DNA from: JACVRW01 sp035705985
Lineage (GTDB): Bacteria; Actinomycetota; Thermoleophilia; Solirubrobacterales; Thermoleophilaceae
Assembly (NCBI GenBank): GCA_035705985.1
Contig: DASSVP010000229.1
Location: forward strand, 1-32,546
Direction of reading: 5' to 3'
Length of the DNA: 32,546 nt
The position numbers and the translations under genes were made by a program. Each line of letters begins with the position of its first letter. The first letter of the stretch is position 1. This document shows, in pieces, positions 22,117 to 31,020 of this stretch. Under the pieces are notes generated by a model. It saw nothing but the letters and a program-made list of their open reading frames with translations, had not been told where the DNA came from and searched no databases.

Positions 22117-22761
22117 ATGCCGACGGTAGTCGCGGGAAAGTTCGAGGACCTGGCCGCGATCGGCCTCGCCGTCATGATCGGCCACGATCCGGATCTCGAG
22201 CTGCCGGCGCGCGACGTGCCGATGACGGAGATCGAGGCGGCCGTCGCACGGCACTCGCCCGACGTGGTCCTGCTGAACTTCAGCACGCTCAGCGCGCCCG
22301 CGGACGTGCTGCGCCTGCACCAGCAGTTCCCCGACACCCGGATCGTGGTGCTGGCCAACCGGCCCACGACCGCCGAGTGCAACCAGATGCTGTCCTTCGG
22401 CGCCACGGGCTGCCTCTCGAAGGAGACGGAGGCGCGCGACATCGTGAGGGCGATCCACCTCGCCGCGAGCGGCAAGCACGTGCTCCCGCGCTCAGCCGCC
22501 GCCGGCGGAGGCGTCGAGCGGCTCGGTGAGCGGGGCGCGCACCTGCTGACCGCGCGTGAGACCGAGGTCCTCGAGCTGCTCCAGGACGGCTTCACCAACA
22601 GCGAGATCGCGAACGAGCTCGGGATCGGCATCGAGACCGTCCGCACGCACGCGCGCAGCATCTACCGCAAGCTCGGCGTGGCGTCGCGACGCGAGCTGGC
22701 CCGGCTGGCGCGTCAGGAGGCCGTCGTGGTGGACGACGAGCGCCGGCTCGTTCCGAGCTAG
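22117..22761 (+). CDS. LuxR-family regulator with degenerate receiver domain
   Basis: 214 aa in NarL/FixJ layout. The C-terminal LuxR helix-turn-helix is intact: LTARETEVLELLQDGFTNSEIANELGIGIETVRTHARSIYRKLGV (about residues 144-190). The receiver-like N-terminal part keeps the fold (PDVVLLNFSTLS, TRIVVLANRPTTAECNQMLSFGATGCLSKETEARDIVRAI) and Lys102, but the phosphorylated Asp is Asn54 and the acidic pair near the N terminus is replaced (VVAGKFED). Phosphorylation by a histidine kinase is therefore unlikely, and control may be by ligand, protein partner or level. It begins 42 bp after sdhE and its stop shares a CTAG with asd. Confidence 0.9.
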   Translation: MPTVVAGKFEDLAAIGLAVMIGHDPDLELPARDVPMTEIEAAVARHSPDVVLLNFSTLSAPADVLRLHQQFPDTRIVVLANRPTTAECNQMLSFGATGCLSKETEARDIVRAIHLAASGKHVLPRSAAAGGGVERLGERGAHLLTARETEVLELLQDGFTNSEIANELGIGIETVRTHARSIYRKLGVASRRELARLARQEAVVVDDERRLVPS

Positions 22762-23786
22762 GCCGCGCGCGCGGTGCGCAGCAGCCCGCGCACGTTCAGG
22801 AGCTCGGCCACCTGCACGGCGTTCGTCGCCGCGCCCTTGCGCAGGTTGTTGCCCACGATCCAGAGGTTCAGGCAGTGGTCGTGCGAGGGGTCGCGTCGGA
22901 TCCGCCCAACGAGCACATCGTCGCGCCCGGCGGCTTCGAGCGCGGTCGGGTAGAGCCCGTTCCCGGGGTCGTCGATCACCGTTAGCCCCGGCGCGGCAGA
23001 GAGCAGCTCACGGCACTCCAGCGGCGAGAGCGGCTCGCGCGTCTGCACGTTCGCGGAGACCGAATGGCCCGTGAATACCGGCACGCGCGCGCAGGTTGCG
23101 GACACACCGAGGTCGTCGCGACCGAGGATCTTGCTCGTCTCGCGCATGCACTTGCGCTCCTCGGTCGTGTAGTCGTCGCCGTCCTTGAACGTCTCTACCT
23201 GCGGCAGCACGTTGAACGCGATCTGGTGCGGATAGACCTCGGGCCGCGGGATCTCCTTGGCGCGGATCTGCGCCTCGACCTGGTCGTGCAGCTCCTCGAC
23301 CGCGCGCTGGCCGGTGCCCGAAACGGCCTGATAGCTCGACATCACGACTCGCTCGATCCCCGCCTGCCTCAGGATCGGCCCGAGCGCGACGACCGTCTGC
23401 ATCGTCGTGCAGTTCGGGTTCGCGACGATGCCCTTGTGGCCGTCGAGCGCCTCGGGGTTCACCTCCGAGACGACGAGCGGCACGTCCTCGTGCATCCGCC
23501 ACTGCGACGAGTTGTCCACCACCACGGCGCCGGCGTCGACGAAGCGCGGAGCCCACTCGGCGCTCACCGACGATCCGGCAGAGAAGAGGGCGATGTCGAA
23601 GCCCTGGATCGACTCGTCGTTCAGCGGCGCCACGGTCAGGCTTGTGTCGCCGAAGCTGACGCTCCGGCCCGCCGAGCGCTCGGACGCGAACGGGACCACC
23701 TCGTCCGCGGGAAACGTGCGCTCCCTGAGCACCTCGAGCATCGTCGAGCCCACCGCGCCGGTGGCGCCCACCACCGCGACCCGCAT
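22758..23786 (-). CDS. asd: Aspartate-semialdehyde dehydrogenase
   Basis: 342 aa. It reduces aspartyl phosphate to aspartate semialdehyde for lysine, threonine, methionine and diaminopimelate. NADP motif VAVVGATGAVGSTML; catalytic Cys126 in VANPNCTTMQ; GIERVVMSSYQAVSGTGQRAVEEL; substrate segment VPVFTGHSVSANVQT with the His; and the terminal helix GNNLRKGAATNAVQVAELL. The true start at 23786 (MRVAVVGATG) lies 4 bp past the lysC stop, so these two pathway steps form an operon. A 35-residue upstream extension inside lysC is not genuine. The stop codon overlaps that of the luxR gene through CTAG. Confidence 0.96.
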   Translation of the reverse strand: MRVAVVGATGAVGSTMLEVLRERTFPADEVVPFASERSAGRSVSFGDTSLTVAPLNDESIQGFDIALFSAGSSVSAEWAPRFVDAGAVVVDNSSQWRMHEDVPLVVSEVNPEALDGHKGIVANPNCTTMQTVVALGPILRQAGIERVVMSSYQAVSGTGQRAVEELHDQVEAQIRAKEIPRPEVYPHQIAFNVLPQVETFKDGDDYTTEERKCMRETSKILGRDDLGVSATCARVPVFTGHSVSANVQTREPLSPLECRELLSAAPGLTVIDDPGNGLYPTALEAAGRDDVLVGRIRRDPSHDHCLNLWIVGNNLRKGAATNAVQVAELLNVRGLLRTARAA

Positions 23787-23790
23787 CGAG

Positions 23791-25080
<1,290 letters not shown>

Positions 25081-25087
25081 CGGCCGA

Positions 25088-25093
25088 ACGATA
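25088..25093 (-). promoter_or_regulatory. -10-like hexamer of lysC-asd, probably leaderless
   Basis: TATCGT is followed by exactly 7 nt and the ATG at 25080. No Shine-Dalgarno sequence is present. The 57-bp gap to the divergent GH3 gene also holds that gene's own hexamer. Confidence 0.45.
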
Positions 25094-25124
25094 GCCGTGG
25101 TCGTGCAGCCGCCAGTCCGCCGGG

Positions 25125-25130
25125 TAGCGT
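25125..25130 (+). promoter_or_regulatory. -10-like hexamer of the GH3-like gene, probably leaderless
   Basis: TAGCGT is followed by exactly 7 nt and the GTG at 25138, with no ribosome site. Confidence 0.45.
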
Positions 25131-25137
25131 TCCGGTC

Positions 25138-26385
25138 GTGCGACCCGACTTCGCCCGGCGCCGGCTCGTGATCGCGGTCCTCGCCGCGCTCGCGCTCGCG
25201 GCGGGCGCCGCGGGAGCGGTCATCGGCGCCGGATGGGATGACGACGACGGCGATGCGGGCTCGCGCGTGCCGTCGCCCGGGCGCGGCGCGCCCCAGGAGC
25301 GCATCTCTTTCCTGGCGAAGATCGTGCCGCCGCCGGCGGAGCGCGCGCGCCGCGGGCGCTCGCCGGTGCCGCGCAGCGTGGCGGATCTGGCGAGGCGGCT
25401 GCCGGTCGAGCGGAAGGTGGCCCAGCTGTTCGTGCTCGGCTTCCGCGGCACCGACGTGACAGCCGACATCTTCGGCCGGCTACGCCGGCAGGACCTCGGC
25501 GGGATAGTGCTCGCCGCGAACAACTACGTGGACTCGACGCAGCTCGGAATGCTCGCGGCCGAGGCCGCCGCCGTCGCCCGCGAGGCGCGGCGCGTGCCGC
25601 CGTGGCTGCTCACCGTCCAGGAGGGCGCAGAGCTCAACTCCTTTGGAGACCTTCCGCCGTTCGCGCTGCCGGCGGACATGGGCTCCACGCAGGAGGCGGG
25701 TGGCGAGGCCGACGCGTCGGCCGCCGCGCTGCGCCAGCTCGGCGTGAGGGGCGTCCTCGGACCGGTCGTCGACGTGGGCCTCGAGCCGGGCAACTCCCTG
25801 GGCGCGCGCGTGTACTCGGACGACCCGGCGGAGGTGGCGGCTTACGCCAAGGCCACGGTGAGCGCCTACCGCAAGCAGCACGTGTTCAGCGCGGTGAAGC
25901 ACTTCCCCGGGCTCGGCGCCGCCGACCAATCGACGGAGGAGGGACCGGCGAGCGTGGGGCTCAGCATCGAAGAGCTGGGCGAGCGCGACCTCATCCCCTT
26001 CCGCGCGGCCGTCCGGGCGGGCGTGCCCGGCGTGGTGATCGGCCACGCGCTCTACGCGTTCAACGATTTCACGGTCCCCGCCTCCCTGTCGAAGAAGGTG
26101 GCGACCGACCTCCTGCGCGGGCGGCTCCGCTTCAAGGGCGTGGCGCTCACGGACGATCTTTCCGATCCGGCGGTCACGACCCTCCACACGGTCCCCGACG
26201 CCGCCGTGCGTGCGATAAGGGCCGGCGTGGACATGCTCTACATCTCCGGGACGGCGGGCGACCAGCAGGCGGCGTACGTCGCGGTGCTGCGGGCCGTCCG
26301 CCGCGGCCGTATCCCGAGGCGACGGCTCGACCAGGCCGTGGGCCGCATCCTGCTCGCCAAGCAGGACTACGACCTGATCCGCTAG
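25138..26385 (+). CDS. Glycoside hydrolase family 3-like exported protein
   Basis: 415 aa from GTG 25138. A basic start and hydrophobic segment (RRRLVIAVLAALALAAGAAGAVIGAGW) mark it as exported or membrane-anchored. The rest is a GH3 N-terminal TIM-barrel: VAQLFVLGFRGTDV, GGIVLAANNYVDS, LLTVQEGAELNSFGDLPP, and AVKHFPGLGAADQST. The nucleophile position is kept (D339 in VALTDDLSDPA). The NagZ-type His/Asp dyad that serves as acid/base (KHFPGHG..DSH) is missing: here the stretch reads GLGAADQSTEEGP. It could be a beta-N-acetylglucosaminidase relative with altered chemistry or a binding protein. The start at 25138 follows the leaderless pattern. Confidence 0.82.
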   Translation: MRPDFARRRLVIAVLAALALAAGAAGAVIGAGWDDDDGDAGSRVPSPGRGAPQERISFLAKIVPPPAERARRGRSPVPRSVADLARRLPVERKVAQLFVLGFRGTDVTADIFGRLRRQDLGGIVLAANNYVDSTQLGMLAAEAAAVAREARRVPPWLLTVQEGAELNSFGDLPPFALPADMGSTQEAGGEADASAAALRQLGVRGVLGPVVDVGLEPGNSLGARVYSDDPAEVAAYAKATVSAYRKQHVFSAVKHFPGLGAADQSTEEGPASVGLSIEELGERDLIPFRAAVRAGVPGVVIGHALYAFNDFTVPASLSKKVATDLLRGRLRFKGVALTDDLSDPAVTTLHTVPDAAVRAIRAGVDMLYISGTAGDQQAAYVAVLRAVRRGRIPRRRLDQAVGRILLAKQDYDLIR

Positions 26386-28364
26386 ACGGCCTCGAGCTCC
26401 ACGCGGTTGTCGTTGAAGGTGGGCGCCGCTCCCTCGTCGGTGAGCAGCTGCGGGGTCGTAGCCTGCGCGCTGCGGCCGCCGGGGTAGTCGGAGTTCCACC
26501 AGCCCATCGGCGCCACGAGCACTCCCGGCCGCGCGTCGTCCGAGACGCGCGCGCTGCACGAGAACGCGCCGCGGTCGTTGAAGACCCGCACCACCGCGCC
26601 GTCCGCTATGCCGCGGCGTTCGGCGTCCTCCGGGTTCACCACGACCTCCGGGTGCGGCTGGGCGGAGTGCTGGCGCTCCTGGTTCGCGAACGTCGAATTC
26701 AGGAAGAGATGGGTCTTGGGCGTGACGAGCGCCAGCGGGAAGCGCTCGGCGAGCGCGTCGTCGGCCACCTCGGCCGGAGGCTCGTAGCGTGCGTGGAGCT
26801 TCACGCGGCCGGTGTCGGTCCCGAAGCCGCCGTCGGCGTGCGGCGTGTCCCCCTGGCCGAGGTCGATCTTCGTCCAGCCGCGCTCGCGCAGGCCGTTCTC
26901 CGGGAAGCCCTCCAGCAGCGCGTCGACGAGCTGAGCGTCGGTGTCCTCGAAGCACGGGTCTTCGAGGCCGAGGTGCCCGGCGAGGAGGCGGAAGATCTCC
27001 GTGTTCGGCTTCGCCTGGCCGAGCGGCTCGATGGCCGGCTCGTTCCAGGTCAGATGGTGGTGGCCCCACGAGAACAGGACGTCCGCGTGCTCGAGCTGGG
27101 TGGTGGCGGGAAGGATCACGTCCGCGTGCGCGGCGGTGTCCGTCATGAACTGCTCGAGCACGACCGTGAACAGGTCCTCGCGCCGCAGTCCTTCGAGCAC
27201 GCGCTCCTGGTCCGGCGCGATCGCCGCGGGGTTCGAGTTCCAGCACACGAGCGCCTTCACCGGGGGGTCGAGCTCCGGGTCGGTGAGCGCCTCGCCCAGG
27301 CGGGACATGTTGATCGTCCGGACCGGGCGGGGCCGCAGGTCTTCCCGCTGGAGCGGCACGGCGCTCACCGCTCCGGCGGTCGCCAGCGGGATGTACGAGC
27401 AGCCGCCGCCGCGGTGGCGCCAGGCGCCGGTCAGAGCCGGCAGCGAGGCGACCGTGGCGTACGCGGCAGGCGCCCCGGCGTGGCGCTGGGCGCCCACGCC
27501 GAGCCGCAGCAGCGCCGGATCGGTGGAGCCGAACTCGCGGCCGATGCGGGCGATCGTCTCGGCCTCGACGCCGCAACGGGCGGCGCACTCCTCGACGGTC
27601 GTGCCCGCGAGCTCCGCGAGCAGCTCGTCGTAGCCATCGGCGTGCGCGCGACACCACTCCTCGTCATGGAGACCGGCGTCGACGACCGCCTTCATCATCC
27701 CGATCGCCAGCGCGGCATCGGTGCCGGGCAGCGGGCGCAGGTGCTCGTCGGCGACGCGCGCGGTGCGGCTGCGGAACGGGTCGACCACCACGAGCCGGGC
27801 GCCCTGCTTGCGCGCGTCAAGCAGCTTGCGCCAGAGGTGCGGCGCGGTCGAGAGCGGGTTCCATCCCCACACGAGCAGGTAGCGGGCGTGCGGCCAGAGC
27901 TCCGGGTCCACCTCGGGCGAGCGGCCGTGCGTCATCCGGGTGCCCGTGTGGCCGGCGGTGGCGCAGATCGTGCGCTCGAGGTCCGACGCGCCCAGCCTGT
28001 TCATCACGCGCGCGGACATCACGTTGCCCTGGATGAGCCCCTGCGTGCCCATGTAGCTGTACGGCAGGATCGCCTCGCCGCCGAACTCCTCGCCGACGCG
28101 GAGGAGCCGGTCCGCCACGAGCCCGAGCGCCTCGTCCCAGGAGGCGCGCCGCAACTCGCCGTCCTCCCTGATCAGCGGGTGGAGGATCCGCTCATCGGAA
28201 TAGACGCGGTCGAGGTAGTTCGAGACCTTGCCGCAGAGGAAGCCGACGGTGATCGGGTGATCGGGGTCGCCGGCGACCTTCGTGGCGCGCCCTTCCTCCA
28301 CGGTGACGTGCATCGCGCAGGTGTCGGGACAGTCGTGCGGGCAGGCGCCTCGCACCAGGGCCAT
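26382..28364 (-). CDS. Molybdopterin oxidoreductase (formate dehydrogenase/DMSO reductase superfamily)
   Basis: 660 aa. The N-terminal [4Fe-4S] motif CPHDCPDTC, followed by GFLCGK about 27 residues later, and the bis-MGD segments (YLLVWGWNPLSTAPH, VVDPFRSRTARVAD, CWNSNPAAIAPDQ, DVILPATTQLEHADV) are clear. The C-terminal molybdopterin-dinucleotide domain has LVTPKTHLFLNSTFAN and VVVNPEDAERRGIADGAVVRVFNDRG. There is no Tat signal, so it works in the cytoplasm. The segment that usually carries the Mo ligand reads RTICATAGHTG; the ligand could be that Cys, but I cannot fix it. Substrate unknown. It follows recR by 19 bp, with its own TAGGAT-N6-ATG. Confidence 0.86.
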   Translation of the reverse strand: MALVRGACPHDCPDTCAMHVTVEEGRATKVAGDPDHPITVGFLCGKVSNYLDRVYSDERILHPLIREDGELRRASWDEALGLVADRLLRVGEEFGGEAILPYSYMGTQGLIQGNVMSARVMNRLGASDLERTICATAGHTGTRMTHGRSPEVDPELWPHARYLLVWGWNPLSTAPHLWRKLLDARKQGARLVVVDPFRSRTARVADEHLRPLPGTDAALAIGMMKAVVDAGLHDEEWCRAHADGYDELLAELAGTTVEECAARCGVEAETIARIGREFGSTDPALLRLGVGAQRHAGAPAAYATVASLPALTGAWRHRGGGCSYIPLATAGAVSAVPLQREDLRPRPVRTINMSRLGEALTDPELDPPVKALVCWNSNPAAIAPDQERVLEGLRREDLFTVVLEQFMTDTAAHADVILPATTQLEHADVLFSWGHHHLTWNEPAIEPLGQAKPNTEIFRLLAGHLGLEDPCFEDTDAQLVDALLEGFPENGLRERGWTKIDLGQGDTPHADGGFGTDTGRVKLHARYEPPAEVADDALAERFPLALVTPKTHLFLNSTFANQERQHSAQPHPEVVVNPEDAERRGIADGAVVRVFNDRGAFSCSARVSDDARPGVLVAPMGWWNSDYPGGRSAQATTPQLLTDEGAAPTFNDNRVELEAV

Positions 28365-28370
28365 GTGGCG

Positions 28371-28376
28371 ATCCTA
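28371..28376 (-). promoter_or_regulatory. -10-like hexamer of the molybdopterin enzyme gene
   Basis: TAGGAT is followed by 6 nt and the ATG at 28364, in the 19-bp gap after recR. There is no ribosome site. Confidence 0.35.
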
Positions 28377-28383
28377 CGCCGCT

Positions 28384-28986
28384 CTAGATGGCCTGGCGAC
28401 CCCGCAGCGCGCGGCCGAGCGTGATCTCGTCCGCGTACTCGAGGTCCGATCCGACCGGTAGGCCGCTGGCCAGCCGCGTGACCGCCACGGCGGGCGCGCG
28501 CTCACGCAGGGCGTCGGCGAGGTAGAGGGCGGTGGCCTCGCCGGTGGTGGTGGCGTTCGTGGCGATCACGATCTCGCGGACCCCCGCACCGTTGTCCACG
28601 CGTCCGAGCAGCTCGGCGATGTGGAGGTCCTCGGGGTCGACGCCGTCGATGGGCGACAGCGCGCCGCCGAGCACGTGGTAGCGGCCGTGGAACTCGCCCG
28701 ACCGCTCGATCGGGATCACGTCGCTGGGCTGCTCGACCACGCAGATGGTGGCCGTCTCTCGGCGCTCGTCCTGGCAGATCCGGCAGGTGCTCTCCGTGGC
28801 GAGGTTGAAGCAGACCTCGCAGTGGCCGACGGTGGCCTTCACCTCCCGGATCGCGTCGGCGAGGCCGAGCGCCTCCTCCTCCGAGACGCTCAGGATGTGG
28901 AACGCGAGGCGCTGAGCGGTGCGCTGCCCGATGCCGGGCAGGCGAGCGAGCTCGGTGATGAGCCGGTTGACGGGTGCCGCGAACAA
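28384..28986 (-). CDS. recR: Recombination mediator RecR
   Basis: 200 aa, full length. RecR works with RecF and RecO to load RecA at gaps. Motifs: RLITELARLPGIGQRTAQRLAFHIL (HhH), the zinc finger CEVCFNLATESTCRIC, the Toprim core ICVVEQPSDVIPIERSGEFHGRYHVLGGALSPIDGV, and VTRLASGLPVGSDLEYADEITLGRALRGR. The start is TTG at 28986, 3 bp past the ybaB stop, which gives the canonical N terminus MFAAPVNRLI. The dnaX-ybaB-recR order is the common bacterial cluster. Confidence 0.96.
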   Translation of the reverse strand: MFAAPVNRLITELARLPGIGQRTAQRLAFHILSVSEEEALGLADAIREVKATVGHCEVCFNLATESTCRICQDERRETATICVVEQPSDVIPIERSGEFHGRYHVLGGALSPIDGVDPEDLHIAELLGRVDNGAGVREIVIATNATTTGEATALYLADALRERAPAVAVTRLASGLPVGSDLEYADEITLGRALRGRQAI

Positions 28987-28989
28987 CGC

Positions 28990-29340
28990 CTACATACCCG
29001 GCAGGCCCAGGCCTCCCAGGCCTCCCAGGCCTCCCAGGTCGCCGAGGCCGCCGGCGGCTGCGTTCATCTTGTTTGCGGCCAGCTCCTGGGCGGAGCGAAT
29101 CCCCTCGTTCACCGCCGCCTGGACCATGTCCTGCAGCATCTCGACGTCGTCGGGGTCGACCGCATCCGGGTCGATCGTCAGCTCCTTCAGCTCCAGCTCA
29201 CCGCTGATCTTCACGGTCACCATCCCGCCGCCGGCGCTCGCCTCCACGACCTCGTGCTTCAGCTCCTCCTGAGCCTTGGCCATGTCGGCCTGCATCTTCT
29301 GGACCTGCTTCATCATCTGGTTCAGGTTCGGCTGACCCAT
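28990..29340 (-). CDS. ybaB: YbaB/EbfC-family nucleoid-associated protein
   Basis: 116 aa. NLNQMMKQVQKMQADMAKAQEELKHEVVEASAGGGMVTVKISGELELKELTIDPDAV is the YbaB fold, a small DNA-binding dimer. Its ATG at 29340 shares one base with the dnaX stop (TGATG), so translation is coupled. The C terminus ends in a run of Gly-Leu repeats (GGLGDLGGLGGLGGLGLPGM), encoded by a 9-bp tandem repeat; this tail is not part of the conserved fold and its length may vary between strains. Confidence 0.95.
   Translation of the reverse strand: MGQPNLNQMMKQVQKMQADMAKAQEELKHEVVEASAGGGMVTVKISGELELKELTIDPDAVDPDDVEMLQDMVQAAVNEGIRSAQELAANKMNAAAGGLGDLGGLGGLGGLGLPGM
29010..29036. repeat. Three tandem copies of a 9-bp unit inside ybaB
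   Basis: GGCCTCCCA occurs three times in a row, preceded by a partial copy. It keeps the reading frame and encodes Gly-Leu-Gly steps in the C-terminal tail of YbaB. In-frame units of this kind can change number by slippage. Confidence 0.85.
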
Positions 29341-30962
29341 CAGTCCTTCTCCTCGTCGAAGACTTCTTCCGCGTCGAACTCCGCCCGCAGCCGCTCGATG
29401 AGCTGCTCGTGGTCGAGCGTGGCAGGTCCGGCCGCCGGGGCGATCGCCTCGCTCAGCTCGAAATCGAGCGCGAGCGGCTGGCCGGTGATGCCGCGCACGG
29501 CGGTCGCCACCAGGTCGCGGCCCTGCTCCGCCTTCTTCTTGACGAACGCGGCGTCCGCCGGGAAGGCGATCGTGAGGCGGTCGCCCTCGAGGGCGGTGGG
29601 AGTGGCGGCCGACAGGGCGGCGCTCAGCATCCCGTTCTCCTCGGCGACCGCCTCGGCCACGGCCGGCCACAGCGCGACGACCTGCTCGAGCTCGACCGCG
29701 CCGACAGGCTGGGGAGACTCGTCGACCTTGGGAGCAACGGCGGCGGAGACCGCGCCCTTCGGCGCGGGACGTTGCTGCGGGACCGGTTGAGCCGTGGGCT
29801 GCGCCGGCGGAGCAGCCGCCGTTCCGACGGCCTTCTCGAGCTGGTCGAGCCGGAACATCAGCGCCTGGAGCGAGAGGTCGGCCTGGGGCTGGGTGGCCTT
29901 CAGGAGCGCCATCTCCAGCTGGATGCGCGGCTCGCTGCCGTCCTTCACCGCGGCGATCGCCGCGGCGAGGAAGTCGATCGCGCGCAGGATCTCGCCCTGG
30001 GAGATCCGCTCGGCCTGCGACGCCAGGCGGTCGGTCTGGTCGGCTGTCACCGAGAAGGAGTCCGGCACGTGGCCGAGTGTCTGCACAACGAACAGGTGCC
30101 GCAGGTGCGCGGACAGGTCGCGCATGAATTGCGTGAAGTCGCGCCCGGACTCGGACAGCCGCTGCACCGTCAGGAGCGCCTCACGCGGGTCCCGGCCGGC
30201 GAGTGCCTCGCCCGCCGACAGCACGAGCTCGGCGTCGGCCACGCCGAGGATCTCGAGCACGTCGTCGAGCTTCACCGCGTTCCCGCCATAGGTCACGAGC
30301 TGCTCGAGCGTCCCGAGCGCGTCGCGGAAGGAGCCCGTGGCCGCGCGCGCGAGCATTCCCACGGCCGGGTCGGGCACCGAGATGCCCTCCTCGGCGGCGA
30401 CCCGCTTCAGCACGCCCGCGATCTGCTCGAGCGAGGGCCGCTGGAAGTCGAAGCGGTGACAGCGGTCGATGATCGTGGCCGGCACCTTGTGCGCCTCGGT
30501 CGTGGCGAGCACGAACACCACGTGCGGCGGCGGCTCCTCGAGCGTCTTGAGGAACGCGTTCCACGCGGCGGTCGTGAGCATGTGCGCCTCGTCGAGGATG
30601 TACACGCGCTTTCCGCCCTGCATGGGCGCCAGCGCGACGTTCTCGCGCAGCTCGCGGATGTCGTCCACCGAGTTGTTCGACGCCGCGTCCATCTCCACCA
30701 CGTCGAGCGACGTGCCGGCCAGGATGGCCTGCGCGGACGGCGACTCGGGGTCGATGTCGGCCCGGGCGCCGCCCTCGGCGTTCAGGGCGCATGCGAGGAG
30801 CTTCGCCATCGACGTCTTTCCGGTTCCGCGCGAGCCCACGAACAGGTAGGCGTGGTGGACCTTGTCAAGCTCGATCGCGTTGCGGAGCGTCTTGACGATG
30901 TGCTCCTGCCCCACCACGGCGTCGAACGTCCTCGGGCGGTGGCGGCGGTAGAGCGAAAGCAT
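29340..30962 (-). CDS. dnaX: DNA polymerase III subunit tau/gamma
   Basis: 540 aa from ATG 30962 (in-frame starts up to 30983 would add seven residues). Clamp-loader AAA+ ATPase: SLYRRHRPRTFDAVVGQEHIVKTL, Walker A GSRGTGKTS (residues 43-51), Walker B ILDEAHMLTTAAWNAFLKTLEEPPP, and VLATTEAHKVPATIIDRCHRF. The four zinc cysteines that normally follow Walker A are missing; residues 61-84 read NAEGGARADIDPESPSAQAI. A Pro/Ala-rich linker (PAQPTAQPVPQQRPAPKG) leads to the C-terminal domain that binds polymerase. I saw no slippery A-rich site for a gamma frameshift. The ybaB ATG overlaps its stop. Confidence 0.96.
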   Translation of the reverse strand: MLSLYRRHRPRTFDAVVGQEHIVKTLRNAIELDKVHHAYLFVGSRGTGKTSMAKLLACALNAEGGARADIDPESPSAQAILAGTSLDVVEMDAASNNSVDDIRELRENVALAPMQGGKRVYILDEAHMLTTAAWNAFLKTLEEPPPHVVFVLATTEAHKVPATIIDRCHRFDFQRPSLEQIAGVLKRVAAEEGISVPDPAVGMLARAATGSFRDALGTLEQLVTYGGNAVKLDDVLEILGVADAELVLSAGEALAGRDPREALLTVQRLSESGRDFTQFMRDLSAHLRHLFVVQTLGHVPDSFSVTADQTDRLASQAERISQGEILRAIDFLAAAIAAVKDGSEPRIQLEMALLKATQPQADLSLQALMFRLDQLEKAVGTAAAPPAQPTAQPVPQQRPAPKGAVSAAVAPKVDESPQPVGAVELEQVVALWPAVAEAVAEENGMLSAALSAATPTALEGDRLTIAFPADAAFVKKKAEQGRDLVATAVRGITGQPLALDFELSEAIAPAAGPATLDHEQLIERLRAEFDAEEVFDEEKD

Positions 30963-31020
30963 CGGTCGGCCGAGCATAACCACCCCTTGGGCCGGAGTCC
31001 CGGATGCCGATAAAACCCCT

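Noticed and set aside
25602..28424. 940-codon open frame on the plus strand
   Set aside because: It runs out of frame through the GH3 gene and antisense to the molybdopterin enzyme; composition is that of a shadow frame.
29010..29036. CRISPR-like or other non-coding tandem repeat
   Set aside because: The 9-bp units are contiguous, in frame, and encode the Gly-Leu tail of YbaB.
29340..30962. Programmed frameshift making a gamma form of DnaX
   Set aside because: No slippery run of A or a following stem was seen.
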